From NCBI GenBank assembly GCA_003008705.1, contig PDUO01000001.1:2287694-2351693 (forward strand): 64,000 nucleotides of DNA, in the 5' to 3' direction. Below the pieces are notes generated by a model, which searched no databases, had not been told where the DNA came from, and worked only from the letters and a program-made list of their open reading frames with translations. A program made the translations under genes and the position numbers. This DNA is from Pezicula radicicola (lineage: Eukaryota; Ascomycota; Leotiomycetes; Helotiales; Dermateaceae). This document shows, in pieces, positions 21,871 through 34,112 of this stretch (positions within the stretch are counted from its first letter, which is position 1; each line of letters begins with the position of its first letter).

Positions 21871-23532
21871 TTGAGCAAGTGGTATTGATTTTCGACGTTG
21901 CGTGCGATGTAATGTTATTGTAATGCTGAACTGCAAGTAACTCGATAACAAGGAAAGAATGCTTGTTGTCGAAATTGATGTTCTTATTTTATTTGGTTCT
22001 TTCTCTTGTTTCGTCTGAAGGAATTTTCTATTTTGACTCTTAGTAGGATGTAACTTCCTTAGTGAGGTTGGATGGGGAAGTTCGTTGGTTGCAACTTCCT
22101 TTTCAACTGAGTATCGAATTGACCGCGTGGCATGTGTTTGGCCATAGCGATCCTGAGTTACCATTGTGAATAGCAAAATCGTTCCTAGTTTTTAAACTAT
22201 GAGAAAGAACTGACTGATTTCAAATAACAGAAAATTGGTACTCGCAGATGACAAGGACATATACCAACAAGTTCATCGATCGCTTAATTTTGTAAAAGTC
22301 TCACAGAATTGCACTCAAGCCAAGTCAGTCAGTTGGCCAAGTTAGATAAATAACTCAACAGACTTCAGCCAATTTGATCAAAACAGTTTAGTAGCTCACA
22401 CTGAACAGGTTATATATAAAAATGCGAATTATAACACATATATGTATTCCTCACAATTTGTGAATTTATATAATCATGCCGCGATTTATAAAGTCAGGAA
22501 TCATTGATTTGTTGATACTGTTTCACAAACATCTATTAACAAGCTCAACTTATAAGACTACTAAGAGGCTTGTTTCACCTTCCTTAAACTGTGTACTTAA
22601 GTATGTGTTCACAAGTGAAGTATCTAATTTTACTTTATAGCAGCTACTTTTCTTTCGTGGGGGGCTTTCTTCATTCTTCGCATTGTACCCAATGCAAAAT
22701 CAAACACTAATTTCCTACACTATTCAGGAGTTCTGTATAATTTTTTTACCAATTTAATTAAAACTTAATTTGTTTGTTGTCTTAATGTAGAGAATAACAC
22801 TTAGAAGTAGGCACAGTAGATAATTCTATTCTATTGGCTACTTCTTTCTTATTAGCACAGCGCTCTTCCAACATTGGATATCTTTGCCTTTTCTGTTTTA
22901 TGTGGTGGTATTGAGTTGGAATGTTCTTATTCATATGTAAGAGATAAGAAGACTTCATATACCTCTAAATATGTAGGAGCGGAAACTTATTCATTGACAC
23001 AGCAGATTTAGGCTAATAACTATACTACTTTATTGAAAGAGATGGTATGTCACATATTCCTGTTAAGCACGCAGGGTATGTATAAATGATATTTTATTTA
23101 TAAATAACAGTAAAGTATGCAAAGTATAGTAGAGCATTAAACCAACAAATCCCCATCTTTCTAGCAGTAGTGAAAATGAATGAGACGCACTATTTATTAT
23201 CCCCCAACTTTAGGTACAACAATCGGTCTTTCATTATAGAAATGCAACACCTGCAATCTAAAACTGATACAATCGATCTTCCAATTTCGTAATCTCTCAC
23301 TAGATTCCCATCTTTATCTTCATCCCAATCCCTAAATTTTAAATTTCATTAATATCAGAAGTGATGACATCTCCTTCCAAATCCAGACGCCATCATCAAT
23401 GGCATTATTCGCATTATTCCCATTATATATCATTCATGCTTGTATCATAGCACTTCATCAAAACAAAGGAAAAATTACGGTTAAACAAAGTTACAACCTC
23501 ACGAAGACGTGTAAACTTTATGTGAACTTTTG
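21871..23532. other. AT-rich intergenic region
   Basis: Upstream flank of the PSPL gene (with a possible 5' coding extension to 22176) and downstream flank of the bHLH gene. Between 22200 and 23300 the sequence is strongly AT-rich and stop-dense in all frames, with no repeat structure that I could see by eye. It may be RIP-altered DNA. Confidence 0.55.
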
Positions 23533-24549
23533 TCAACTAGGGCCCAAAGGTCCAGTTCTCTCCACTCCCTGCGACGAAGCTACGATGTGTTCGAGTATAG
23601 CGATGTGTTGTCGTAGTTTAGTTACTTCGTTCTCAAGGTTTGTGTTGCGGGATTCGAGTTGCTTTAGTCGTTCTTTGGCGCGGGTCATTACGAGGGATTT
23701 AGAAGGTTTGGTTCGTGCTAGATAGAGCGTTAGTTGCGAATAGCTCACTGGATATACTTTGAGAGAATTGGTTAGGAAATACAAAGATAAGAAAAAACAT
23801 ACAATCCGAAGAAGTCTCGAAAAGATACTGAGCCAAATCTGCAATCTTGTCGTTTAACCGCTCCCGATAATTTCGCTCCACAACAGTATGTGCTCTCTTG
23901 GCATTCCGGGATGACATCTCCGTCACGGATGATGATTGACTTCTCCGATGTGAAGGTCTTAATGGTCCCGTTGTTGTTTTCAATGTACTGTTGTATGTTC
24001 GTGAAGGCTCCCACATGTTGTAAGTATCCGAATCCTCTTCCTCCTCTTCGGGTGAGGTAACTGAGTTAGCCTCCCCAAATTGCATAGGCTGCGGTGGCAC
24101 AGCTTGCTCTGAAGCACTATATCCATCTACCGTCCGCGCAGAGAACTCGTAGTTATGTGGTAGAGGTGTATATTTCGGTTGTTGATTGTGTTGAAAGCCA
24201 GATGGTACGATGGGACTCGGTAACGTAGAGGAGCTCGGGCCTGGAGAGATGGGAGAGTCGTGAGAGTTGACGAAGTATGGCGATGACGGGCCTGCGTCTC
24301 CTCTACTCAATGCCGCTGTTGTGTATTGCCATATTGGCATACTATTAGTGGGAGAAGTGGGCATTTCCCAGTTCCCAGAATATGAATGCGGCCGCGACCA
24401 ATCGTGCTGGTACTATTATCAGATCATTGTTTCTTCCAGAAAAGAGCCTCGCAACGCGGAATTGAGGAGTGAGAATGCACTAGATCACTTACAATATATT
24501 CGTTCTTTTCTGGAAAGGAGATATAATCGACGTGGACTTGGTGCTCCAT
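23533..24549 (-). CDS. bHLH transcription factor, SREBP-like
   Basis: Three exons (24493-24549, 23803-24406, 23533-23717) join to 281 residues. The first 180 residues are Ser/Pro/Gln-rich, with an acidic run (EEEEED) at mid-length. The bHLH domain spans about 184-250: basic region and helix 1 are RNAKRAHTVVERNYRERLND, with the His-x4-Glu-x-x-(Tyr)-Arg DNA contacts. Helix 2 begins at KSLVMTRAKERLKQLE and runs into a short leucine zipper-like coiled coil (LENEVTKLRQHIAILEH). The Tyr in ERNYRERLN is the residue that sets SREBP-type factors apart and lets them read both E-box and sterol-type elements. Intron 2 lies in the loop. There are no membrane helices, unlike true SREBP, so it is probably a soluble nuclear factor; the target genes are unknown. 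Confidence 0.9.
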
Positions 24550-27500
24550 TGTTTCGTTGTGTATAGGACAAAACGAAACCTGATGTCGAAACCTGAGATG
24601 GTGAACAAGAAGGACCAAAAATGCGACGGATTACATGACAGAAAGGGTTCAAGCAATGCCTTATGGAGGAGAAGACTCCACAGCTTGCTTAGCATCTTAG
24701 CCACCTTGGCTGTTGAGATCCTTCATCTAACTCAAAATCATAATAATAAATGGCGAAAGGGCTAATGCAGAGGAGCAGAATTTCTTCACGAAAATTCCAA
24801 GGCTGGTAAGGAAGCTGTGCGTTGTAAATGAGAGCCGCATTTCAGTGGCAGCTACAAGGAACTGAAGAGCTTAGCAAGACCTTGCTACAGCCTTTTTGGC
24901 CTAATTTGTAAATAAAGGCTTGTGATTTGCACTCAATGTGGCCATCGTTATCGAGCCGCAGCTCGATGAATGGTCCAAAATGGTCCATGGGTTGACGGCT
25001 GCAGTGCCGCGGAGGTTTTAGGTATTTAGCCACCTGCCACTTGCCAAGGAAGACTGCTGTTGCATGGCATGAAGTCACGGAGGCTTGCCGTGCCTGAAAT
25101 ATGCCTCTCAGTATAAATGGTTTAGCGTTCAGTGCAACGCCAGGTGCGTACAGATCTCTCATTAGACGAATACAAGAGATGTGTAAGTTGTCTGGCCAAA
25201 ATGTGTAGGAATTTGGAAATGAGGTCCCACTGTTGCTGCTCAACTTTATCTCCACGATTGCGGTTGGGGATCCGGGGCTTTTGGCCCCAGCTCTATGGAA
25301 AAGTGTAAATTGTAAAATGTTCCTTGACATTCGGCCATTTTGAATGGTAAGCTACGAGTTTAGTTCACTCGCTTAGTGAATTGGGCCAGTGCCAGATGAA
25401 CCGGTCAAGGTCTGTGGCGACATTAACGTACGTACAAAGCTCCAGCTCAGATTTCCAGATTATGTGACAAAGAAACTTAATTCCTCAAATCTGGACTGGT
25501 AGAATGCTTTGGGTGTCAGATCGAGGTGCAGACGAGATGGTTCATGGAGTCCAGCAGCTACACTGTGTAAGGAACAGCTAAGTACATAAACCGACGTAAT
25601 TTTGAGCTACGTTGTTCGCTGTATAAACTCGTATTGGGGCATTCGAAAAACAGAAGTAGGTAAGCTTCAGCGTTAGAGCCCATGCAGCATAAGCCTTAGG
25701 TCTTGAGTCCTCGCTAATCTGGAGAGATGAATGGAGCCTTGGAGGGAGCTTCACAAGCCACCGTCAGCTCCAAAGAACTAACCAGTTAGTCTTGCGGAAG
25801 TTTAAACTAAGCGCCAGTCCGGCGTGGGTGTCTGAAACACTAAGCCCATGCATAGTTAAACGACACACGCCGACCGTGCTTTCAACTTCGAGGGAACGTG
25901 GGTAATATCGCGCAAACATACGGAATACTTGTCTCGGAGGAGTCCGGAAGGACTTCAAAAACCAACGAAGTGTCATCCCAATGCCAAAGATAGCACCGAG
26001 CCAACTGACTATTAGAATATAGCTGGCAATACATTGTTTCCCTCCCGACGCCCAATCTCCTTTGTGACTGGCATGGCAGAAAATCGACTCTTTTGGTGGC
26101 GACTTGATGAAAATTGGATGCTGTCAATTTCATGTCAGGCCTAGACTTCAAAGTGAACCCCCCACAGCTTATTGTTCCCACGCTTGCACCGAAATCTTTT
26201 GCGAGGCCACAACTTTGCACAGCCTGGCAACGCATGGCTGGGACATTATTAGCTATCCTAGCATAGCGAACGAGCATAGTGGAGATAGGAATGACTTTGC
26301 TGCTTGTCCCCAAATCGAGTGACTCCCATTCAATTGCTCACACCGCAATGTTGAATCTTATCTTTGAAAACTGCCGCTGAAGTCTATAGAAGTGAATTCC
26401 TCGGTAAGGAGATCCGGTGGTGCTCATCCAGTGAACTTCCAGCCATGACTGCTTTGTGATCTCATATGAGATTAAGAAATTGCTTAACTAGCCTACCTTC
26501 GTATAATAATGGTCTCCTCACTTGTACAGTAATAATATCTAAGAGGAGACAACCGACATTCACAAGCAGCTGACGAGCTAACTTTTAGGTCACCACTATA
26601 CCGTTCAGAAGCCGTTGTCGAATACCTATATTGTATTTTCTTACACCGCTACTCCAGCAACAGTAGAGTTGTATAGTACCATGAAATTAGCCGAGGACCG
26701 TCTCCCATTCTGATTTGTTGCTGGGACGTCCATCGATCACCCCGGATGACTTCCTGCCAGTGTCCGAGCTTGATTGATCTGCCAGAAATAGTAGCGGGAA
26801 AAAGTTCCGTGGGTTTGTGTTTGGCAGGAATATCATCGAGAGTGGAGTATTCGTTGCGAGAGGTATCAGAGATAAGAACGAGAGTTAGGTGCTTATTAAT
26901 CACGGCATAGAACGTCCTGACGTGCAAGCCAAACTGCCAAATTGACTCGTGATCGTCGCACTAGTTCCTTGGCTTGGTGCCGATACTAATACTTCTTCTC
27001 TCCTTTGTTTTGCTTGACTTGGCGTGCAGAGACGATAGCGATCTCAACTCTTGACACCTTCGAGAGATCTTTATTACTTGCGCCAAGAAAGTGCCTGAGG
27101 TCCCTGTAAAGAATACTGTGTTTTCTATAGTTGCAGCATCAGTCCTGATAAACGGGAACTTGCTCAGCGCAGCTGAAAATGAGCTACGTAGATGCCATGA
27201 GTTACCCAGCTCCCGGCATTGGCGCAATGCTTTCCAGAGGCGTGGGTATTGAAGGGGAAAAGGGCGCTAGCTAATTATGAAGCACCCGGCCAACATTCTC
27301 AACGAGAGGCAGAAATGCAGGACGTACATTTAGGTAACTGTTGGAAGTGATTTGCAGATATCTCTAGGTGATTTCCGAAACGATTTCCCACAAACCACTT
27401 AGAGCACAATAGTCGACATCGTGGCATTCTCACCCTTGCTTCTCATGAGTTAGTTCTTGAAAGCGGCACTTCAAGAGTGAAAATTCTCTCCATGCAATAT

Positions 27501-28702
27501 TAGCAGCGGGAATGTAGCAGCAAGGTTCTTGATGCAACAATGACTTGCATGCCAAGTCAATCATGAGTGTTACTCCCCATAAATGCTCCTGGCTGCATTG
27601 AACGCCATGTTTAAGAAGAGTCAACATGAAGGCATTCAGGTACTGGAAGGGATCGAATATACTAGTTGAAAGTGCTAATGGATAGCGGTAAAGAGCAGTT
27701 GGCCTAGCACAAGATCTGCGATGAAATTGAACAGAATGGAAGATGATAATTGAAAGTATACTTGAGTATACTTCTCAAATTGAAGTTTAAAGGTCTGAAA
27801 GTCCTGGAGACAATCCTCACCTTTATCTCAAGTGATATGGACTCATGTCCCATCAAGGTCGCGCAATGACTCCAAGAGAGCGAGACAGCATATCGGCCTT
27901 CAAGATAGTGCCTATTCAACGGTACGTAGACAACCCAAACGCAGTCAAGCTCAAGATTGAATGAGTCAGGATGAAAAGCCAGAACAGCGTCCCTGTGTGA
28001 AGATGCTGTATCCTTCCTGAATGGTTCGATCCGGAAGGGATGCATCATCTATGTATGGCTTGCTTCTGTTCATGTCCACTGTTCAATGTCCAAGGTGAAC
28101 ATGTGAAGATAATGTACAAGAGATAATGTATGGAGTTGCAGCTGTTGTTGTTGGTGGTGGTGGTGGTGGTGGTGGTGGTGGTGTGGTGTGGTGTGGTGTC
28201 GTGGGTGACTAAGCAACCGCCAGACGAAGTAATCTCATCACGCTCAAGAACACCACCTCGCCTCACCACCTCTCTTCGCCTCCGTGGTATACCTTTCCCA
28301 CACACAACAATGCCATCATGGTTGATTCAGTTCTGAAGTTTAAACGACGAGAATGCAACGTCGAGTCAGAACATGAGGGCGGGATTGAGCCATGGGAGAT
28401 AGCCAAGACCACTGGCCGTGACACTGCAGGCTTATATGCAAACCAGCGAGATCTGTAGCAAGGGACCGCAGGCTTCACGATATCGGATGGTGGCGATGGG
28501 GAATGGCCGAGTCCAATGCTGAGATGGGGCATGTATCGAATGTGTTGAGCTGGCATATATATCAAGGAGTAAGTCGTTCAGAAAATCAGCATCTTGTCCT
28601 GACAGGCTTTCATTTGGTCGATTTCAGAATATCTCTCCCAAAACTTCTCAAAACTTCTCAGTATGATTTCTAACATCTTGCTCATCTTGGCCGAAGCCTT
28701 GT
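24550..28702. other. 4.1 kb gene desert
   Basis: No recognised gene was found in six frames. Open frames of 60-160 codons on the minus strand (for example 24842-25330, 25882-26313, 27704-28048) have no domains, no splice partners and unusual composition. The stretch is not strikingly AT-rich and lies against the decayed oxidase gene, which suggests eroded genes or old mobile DNA. A GGT microsatellite sits at 28143-28199. Confidence 0.55.
28143..28199. repeat. (GTT)n-(GGT)n-(GTGTG)n microsatellite
   Basis: About three GTT units are followed by ten or so GGT units, then GTGTG-type units. It is G-rich on the plus strand and lies outside genes. Confidence 0.95.
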
Positions 28703-30746
28703 TTGGAATTGCTAGACAGATGGTGGCGTGCAACCATGGCAATCCCCAGAGTATCTTGTTTCCCCGTCACGTTTATAACACATTTCTTGGTCCAAGTCGT
28801 CAGAGCTTGTGCTCTACACTTAACAACATACCAGCACTTGCACATTTCTAAATACAAGTACATCTTCCAATTCCCACTACCAATCCCGCACCAATAACCC
28901 CTTTAGCAACTTATTCCAATACCACCACCGGCAAGCCAATTGACTGCTATGAGATAACTATCAAGGCTTTTGAAGCTCAGACATATCCAAACCTTAACAC
29001 CACCTCTTATGTTGGATGCAATGGAATGGGTTCGTATTCTCCGTATAAGATGATATTCATCATACTAACTGCTATCAACTACAGCTCCTGGGCCGACCTT
29101 TCACATGACTAGGGGCAGAGAGGCTATTGTTCATTTCGTCAATGCTTATGACCACCTATCCTATTCATCTCCACGACTCTTACTCCAGAACGGTATTTGA
29201 TGGTTGGGCTGAAGACGTGACCAACCCAGGTCAATGCAAAGATTATTATTACCCCAATGCCCAGTCGATGTGGACATTGTGGTACCATGACCATGCAATT
29301 GGCATCACCGCCGTCAACGCTTGCTTTGGACAAGCCGGCTTCTACATTTTGCCAGACCAAGCAGTCTCTGATATTCTCAAGTTTCCAACTAGGAATTACG
29401 ACATTCCCCTAATGATTGCTGCAAAGCAATTTCTTCCCAGCGACAAACTACTATCGCTTAAAAATGAGCGAGTGAGCTTGTACGGAGACGTAATTACTGT
29501 CAATGGTGAGTCCCCTGCTACCACAAGAGCCCCCTAAACATTTACTCATTTGTCTCCTTTCAGCCCAGCCATGACCATATCTCAACGTCGGGAGCAGAAA
29601 GTACAAGTTCCGCCTTCTTGATTCTTCAATCTCCCGAACCTAGAAGCTTTATCTAGTAGCTGATGCGGATCCTAATACCCGAATTCCTTTCACCGTCGTT
29701 GGTACAGATGCTGGCTATCTTGACTACCTAGTTTCTACCACGAGTCTCGTAATTGCCATGGCAGAAAGGTACGAGATGGTGATTGATTTCGTCAATTACA
29801 AAGGCCAAAACATGACACTCATGAACGAACGGAACTTCAAAACCAATCCAGACTTTCCGGCAACTGATCGCGTTTTGCGATTTGTGGTTGGAAATGATAT
29901 CACTTGTACATATGGGAACGGAGATATTCCCGCCCATCTTTCTGATGTAGCCGTTCCCGGATAGCACACCACAGTTAACCAGGCATTTACGTTTGAAAGA
30001 ACTAATGGTCAGTGGCTCATAAACGGGATCGGATTTGAAGATGTCGCAAATCGAATCGTTGCTTTCCCCCCTCAAGGCAGAGTGCAGCGATGGGGACTAA
30101 CGAACAGATCTGTAGGTATGGAATCATTTGGCCTCGCATAAAAGTTGAAAGGTACTAATAACCAATGTTAGGATGGAGTCATCCGATTCTTATCCATCTC
30201 ATCGATTTTCAAGTTGTCAGTCGCATAGGAGGCCGAGCAGCTGTTGAGCCTTATGAGGCAGCCGCTTGGAAGGATGTTGTATACCTGGGCGAAAATGCTA
30301 AGGCATCAAATATAACGTTGCACCGCAAATCTAATCTCGAAACAGAGGAAGTTGAGGCCATTGCCAACTTTGTTCCATGGTCTGGAGTATATATGTTCCA
30401 TTGTCACAACCTGGTACACGAAGATCACAATATGATGGCGGGGTTCAATGTGACCAACGTTGATCTCACCGCATTTTGTCATCCAGAGAAATACAACTTC
30501 GGCGATCCAATGGAGCCACTTTTCAGAGCCAAACACTACAGTGGTACCGACTTGGGACAGATCAAAAACGTTCTGTTGCCCTCTTTTCAAAATCTCGATG
30601 CGTACCCAAAAGCTCAAGCTGTTGAGAAGGCCTTGGATGACTATTATGTTGCTCTACCAGCCAAAACAAGCAATGCGATTCAATATTGGCATAGGCCCAG
30701 GGGGGGGCATTTACGAAGAGATGATTACTATAGGAACATAATCTAG
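28703..30746 (+). pseudogene. Multicopper oxidase (bilirubin-oxidase/laccase-like), decayed
   Basis: The translated remnants follow a secreted multicopper oxidase from the N-terminal cupredoxin to the C-terminal copper cluster. Present are GPTFHMTRGREA, the second ligand motif WYHDHA, a long middle domain (VADADPNTRIPFTVVGTDAGY, RYEMVIDF) and the terminal HCHNLVHEDH. Damage is extensive: frameshifts near 28897 and 29140-29160, and in-frame stops at 29572 (TGA, where Trp is expected), 29641 (TAG) and 29962 (TAG). Two copper-site motifs are altered (HLHD for HLHG, HPILIH for HPIHIH), so even a repaired reading would lack a ligand. The original introns remain (about 29026-29083, 29506-29563, 30116-30171), so this is a DNA-level relic, not a retrocopy. 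The last exon (30172-30746) is still open. The stops fit C-to-T and G-to-A changes. Confidence 0.9.
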
Positions 30747-31125
30747 GCATGTTGATGAATTTCTTGTTTACTGCAGCCTTTAGGAAGTTCATCAAGCTCT
30801 AGCTAGATCTGAACTCTCCTTCTTCAGTTACAACACAATTAATTCTCTGTTCTCTTTTGACTTTCCCATTTCAACCACCCTGTATGTGAATGCCAGCACT
30901 CTCATTGGCCAAAAATTGCCCCATTCTTGAGGATATGGGATTCTGAGTGGAGGCTAGCGCTTAAAATAGAAAGTCGAACCGGCCTTCCGCGTTGTACCCG
31001 CACCCTTCGTACGAGTCGCCAAAATCACAACCGAGTCAACTACATCACTTCCTCTCCTAAAATTCCTGTCGCTCTTGAGATTAAGCTCAATCGTCTTGAT
31101 CCAAGGACTACTTTATATCGCCAAT
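30747..31125. other. Intergenic, upstream of the DUF3445 gene
   Basis: Short spacer holding the promoter and leader of the following gene, with a pyrimidine-rich tract around 30820-30880. I see no coding signal. Confidence 0.55.
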
Positions 31126-32717
31126 ATGGTGTCACAAGAGGTCATTTTGCTTGCCTTCGTTATCCTCATCGGCATTTACAGATTGCGGGTATGGAGTGTG
31201 AAATGGAGGAGTCTTCATCCAAAGGTTAGCTTCCATAATATATTCTCAGCCACCATTGTTTGGCATTTTTCAGTTTGTTATTATTTATTTCGGTCGTCGT
31301 GGGTAACTCAACTTGATGAACTCCAGTTGTTAAGTATAGCTCAGTTATCCAACAAGTAGCTAACAAGCGGTCTGTAGCCAGTACAGGAAGATGTCAAATT
31401 TAAGCCAGATAAGAAGGCAGATGATGCTCAGGAAATCATTCCGTTACCCAGCTTCAACTGGCGAAGGACGGAGCCGATCAAATTTCGCCCCTTTAAACCA
31501 AAATATCACCTGACAATGGGTAAGCTCTCCCCTTTCCTGAGTCGCTAAAGCCTTAGAGACCTATGGCATCAAAAGTTCAATCTTCCTATTTCAGCAGCAA
31601 CTCACATGAGTCGGACTTCTACACTATTTCCTTCCGCTAATCTAATTGGGTTTCCAGCTGTGCAAAACTCTCCCCCCTCGGAGCTCATCGAGATGGACAA
31701 CACTTATCTTACACGTCTTGCGATCCGCAAACAAATCATGGGTGAGCACAGCGAAATTGCTTTAGCAGCCTCACCCATAGCTATACCTGCTATCAACGAA
31801 CTTTACGTCTATCTCACAAATATCTACCTCCCAACACGCTACCCAACAATGTTTTCTTTATCCGAACACTCGAAGAAAACGCCACCTCATCTCCTCAACC
31901 TCGTAACCGATACTAATATTCCCTTGGTTCCTTTCCCAGATCCACTCAAAACACTGAGAACACTGGGCGAGAATATCGATGAAGACTTCCTGTTCCTATT
32001 ACCAAGTGAAGACGGGGATGGCTACGTTTTGAAGGGCTATGTGACCTGTTTTCCCGCAGGCTTCAACACTCGCGAGAAGTTCGAGATGAAGCTTCGAGAT
32101 GTCCATGGACCTGTTCCCGGATACAAGGAGAAATTGGAGAAGAGCATGGATCGGTTCTTTGAGAAGCTGGAGGTGGGGAGATTGGTGAAGAGGGTTAATG
32201 TAAGTCTCGAGACGCGAATTATCTTATTCCTAGACGCTTGGAGTGATGAAAATAATTGTAACAATAAATTCTGACTAGATAAAGTGGTCCATTACTACAC
32301 ATGATCGACTGTATGCCGCTAGCGGAGGTAATCATCTCTATGAAGGTGAAGAGCCAGAGGTTGAAGAGGTCAATATCTCGAATGCAAGTAAAATGACTCT
32401 TCTTTTATTTATTCATCGATTATCTATCCTTAAGAACTGAAAATTTTAATTGCCATCAAGCAACATACTGACGACTGCGTTCACAGACCTATTTGCGCTG
32501 CGAGAGACAAATGCTGCATCGACTCCCACAAACCAAAGCTTTGGTTTTCTCCTTCAAGACTTACCTGTATCCTATCAAAGACATCAAAGAGGAAGGACTG
32601 GGCGAAGATCTCGCAACGGCAATTGATGGCTTGAAAGAAGGCAGCGTACCGGCGATGCATTTTTATAAGAGGGGTGTTATATGGGGTGAAGCGGTGAAAG
32701 AATTCTTGAGAAGTTAA
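31126..32717 (+). CDS. Haem-dependent oxidative N-demethylase-like protein (DUF3445)
   Basis: Five exons (31126-31224, 31378-31519, 31595-32199, 32279-32383, 32487-32717) give 393 residues. Residues 1-25 form a membrane anchor (VILLAFVILIGIYRL), so the protein probably sits on the ER or another membrane with its domain exposed. The DUF3445/HODM domain covers the rest, with the signatures IEMDNTYLTRLAIRKQI, CFPAGFNTREKFEM, PVPGYKEKLEKSMDRFF and the C-terminal YLRCERQMLHRLPQTKALVFSFKTY. Bacterial members are haem enzymes that oxidatively demethylate amines; fungal homologues have no known substrate. The fourth intron starts with GCAAGT, a GC-AG intron, and only this choice preserves phase 0 and the conserved sequence. 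The gene stands intact between two decayed secreted oxidoreductase genes. Confidence 0.9.
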
Positions 32718-33209
32718 AAGAAGACACTAAGCAAGCAGTATTTGGCCCAAGTTGCTGAAGATACTCAGGCGGGTACTGTAGGTACTTTCTATGTTCGTGT
32801 TCGTTTTCGTTTTCGTTTCTGTTGATTCAAGTGCTAAAAGAATATAGATCATTGTATGATGCCTTTTCTTAGACCCAGACAGTGGTGAAGTAAATGCCAA
32901 GAGGTTCAAAAGCCATTTATACCCCAGATTTTCCACAATATGTAGCATACGGTAAGGAAAGGCAGCAAGATCAGCGATACTTACATCTCGCATTAACCAC
33001 AGAGTCGAAAGATGCCATGCAGATACAGTAATCAAATCCCCCGCCCAAAGGTTAAATGAGGGTCTTCTTTGATGATCGAGTATGAACGTGGAAAATCTAA
33101 CTGTATCGGTACGTATGCAAGGCTTCGCGAGGCTTCCCAGTTCAAGAGTGAGGCTCCTTGCTAGCCTTTCTCAACATGTCATGCAGCGCTCCGAACTCCG
33201 AATCAAGAA
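32718..33209. other. Intergenic between DUF3445 gene and peroxidase pseudogene
   Basis: Nothing recognisable. Short repeats of the type TTTTCG occur around 32795-32820. Confidence 0.55.
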
Positions 33210-34112
33210 GTGGCCGGGTTAAATGGATCCCTACTCACTCATCACAACCAAGCATCTTCACTCTCCCAGAAATCGGAGCTGTCATCTCTTTCTACAGTAC
33301 CCGCTCTCGGCGGCTCTCTGGAGGCACTCAAGAACGCATTACCAACTCGAGAAGTTGAAGAGCAGAGCGGTGGTGGGAATAATTGTCCGGCAGTAACACC
33401 ATAGGAAGCACTCCACGACTGTGGAGCATGGGACAACACCCAAGGAGCCACCGGCGGCTGTGACGGCTCTCTAATCCTCGCTCAAGTGGCCTATAACCGA
33501 CCCGAAAACAACGGCCCCCAAGATATCTCCAACAAACTCCTTGCACTTCAACAAAAATATCCTTCAACAACTGTAGCCGATGTGGTCTAGGTAGCTACCT
33601 CGGTAGCAATCGTAACTTGCCCCGGAGGACCTCGCATAACAACCTACGAGGGCCGTAAAGATAACGGCACTCTTCCAGGAAATCCCAATGGCAACCTTCC
33701 AGATGCCCCTGCTTCAGGCAATAGTCTCTATGCCCTCTTCCAAGCCAAGGGATTCAATGCCGTTGATCTGGCTGCTCTTCTCGGTGCCCACAGTACCTCA
33801 ATGGCATTCGGACAACCTGATATTCCATCAGGAGGAGCACAAGATTCAACGCCCGGACTCTGGGACGTTAAATACTACGGCGAAACAATTCAAACCCCAA
33901 CAGGCGTTTATCCATTCCAATCCGACAAGAATTTTGCAGCGTATGCAGTGGTCGGAAAGGAATTCCCGGGCTTGTAGACAATCAGGGGAAGTAGACCGGC
34001 AAGTTTGCCGATACTATGACGAGAATGAGCTTGTTGGGTGTTCCTGGGGGAGGTAAGAATCTGATTGATTGCACTAATGTTATTCCTAAGGGAACTAACA
34101 GCGTGATATGAG
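33210..34112 (+). pseudogene. Class II secreted haem peroxidase, decayed
   Basis: Remnants of a ligninolytic-type fungal peroxidase are clear. The distal-site segment reads LHDCGAWDNTQGATGGCDGS (haem-pocket His with its Ca-binding Cys/Asp). The proximal segment reads LAALLGAHSTS with the haem-ligand His. The C-terminal part includes TRMSLLGVPGG and NLIDCTNVIP. In-frame stops lie at 33402 (TAG), 33588 (TAG, where Gln is expected), 33975 (TAG) and 33992 (TAG, where Trp is expected). A frameshift near 33970 moves the last segment to another frame, and a stretch normally preceding the distal helix is missing. The stops at Gln and Trp codons fit C-to-T and G-to-A change. The remaining domain order is that of class II (plant-peroxidase superfamily) enzymes acting on lignin-like phenolics outside the cell. 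Confidence 0.88.

Noticed and set aside
24842..25330. 162-codon minus-strand open frame
   Set aside because: No domain, no conserved motif and no splice partner; lies in the gene desert.
28143..28199. Repeats considered as CRISPR or telomeric sequence
   Set aside because: Simple GGT/GTGTG microsatellite without spacers and not a TTAGGG array.
29572..29574. In-frame TGA in the oxidase as selenocysteine or readthrough
   Set aside because: The same gene also has TAG stops and frameshifts, and fungi of this group lack selenocysteine insertion.
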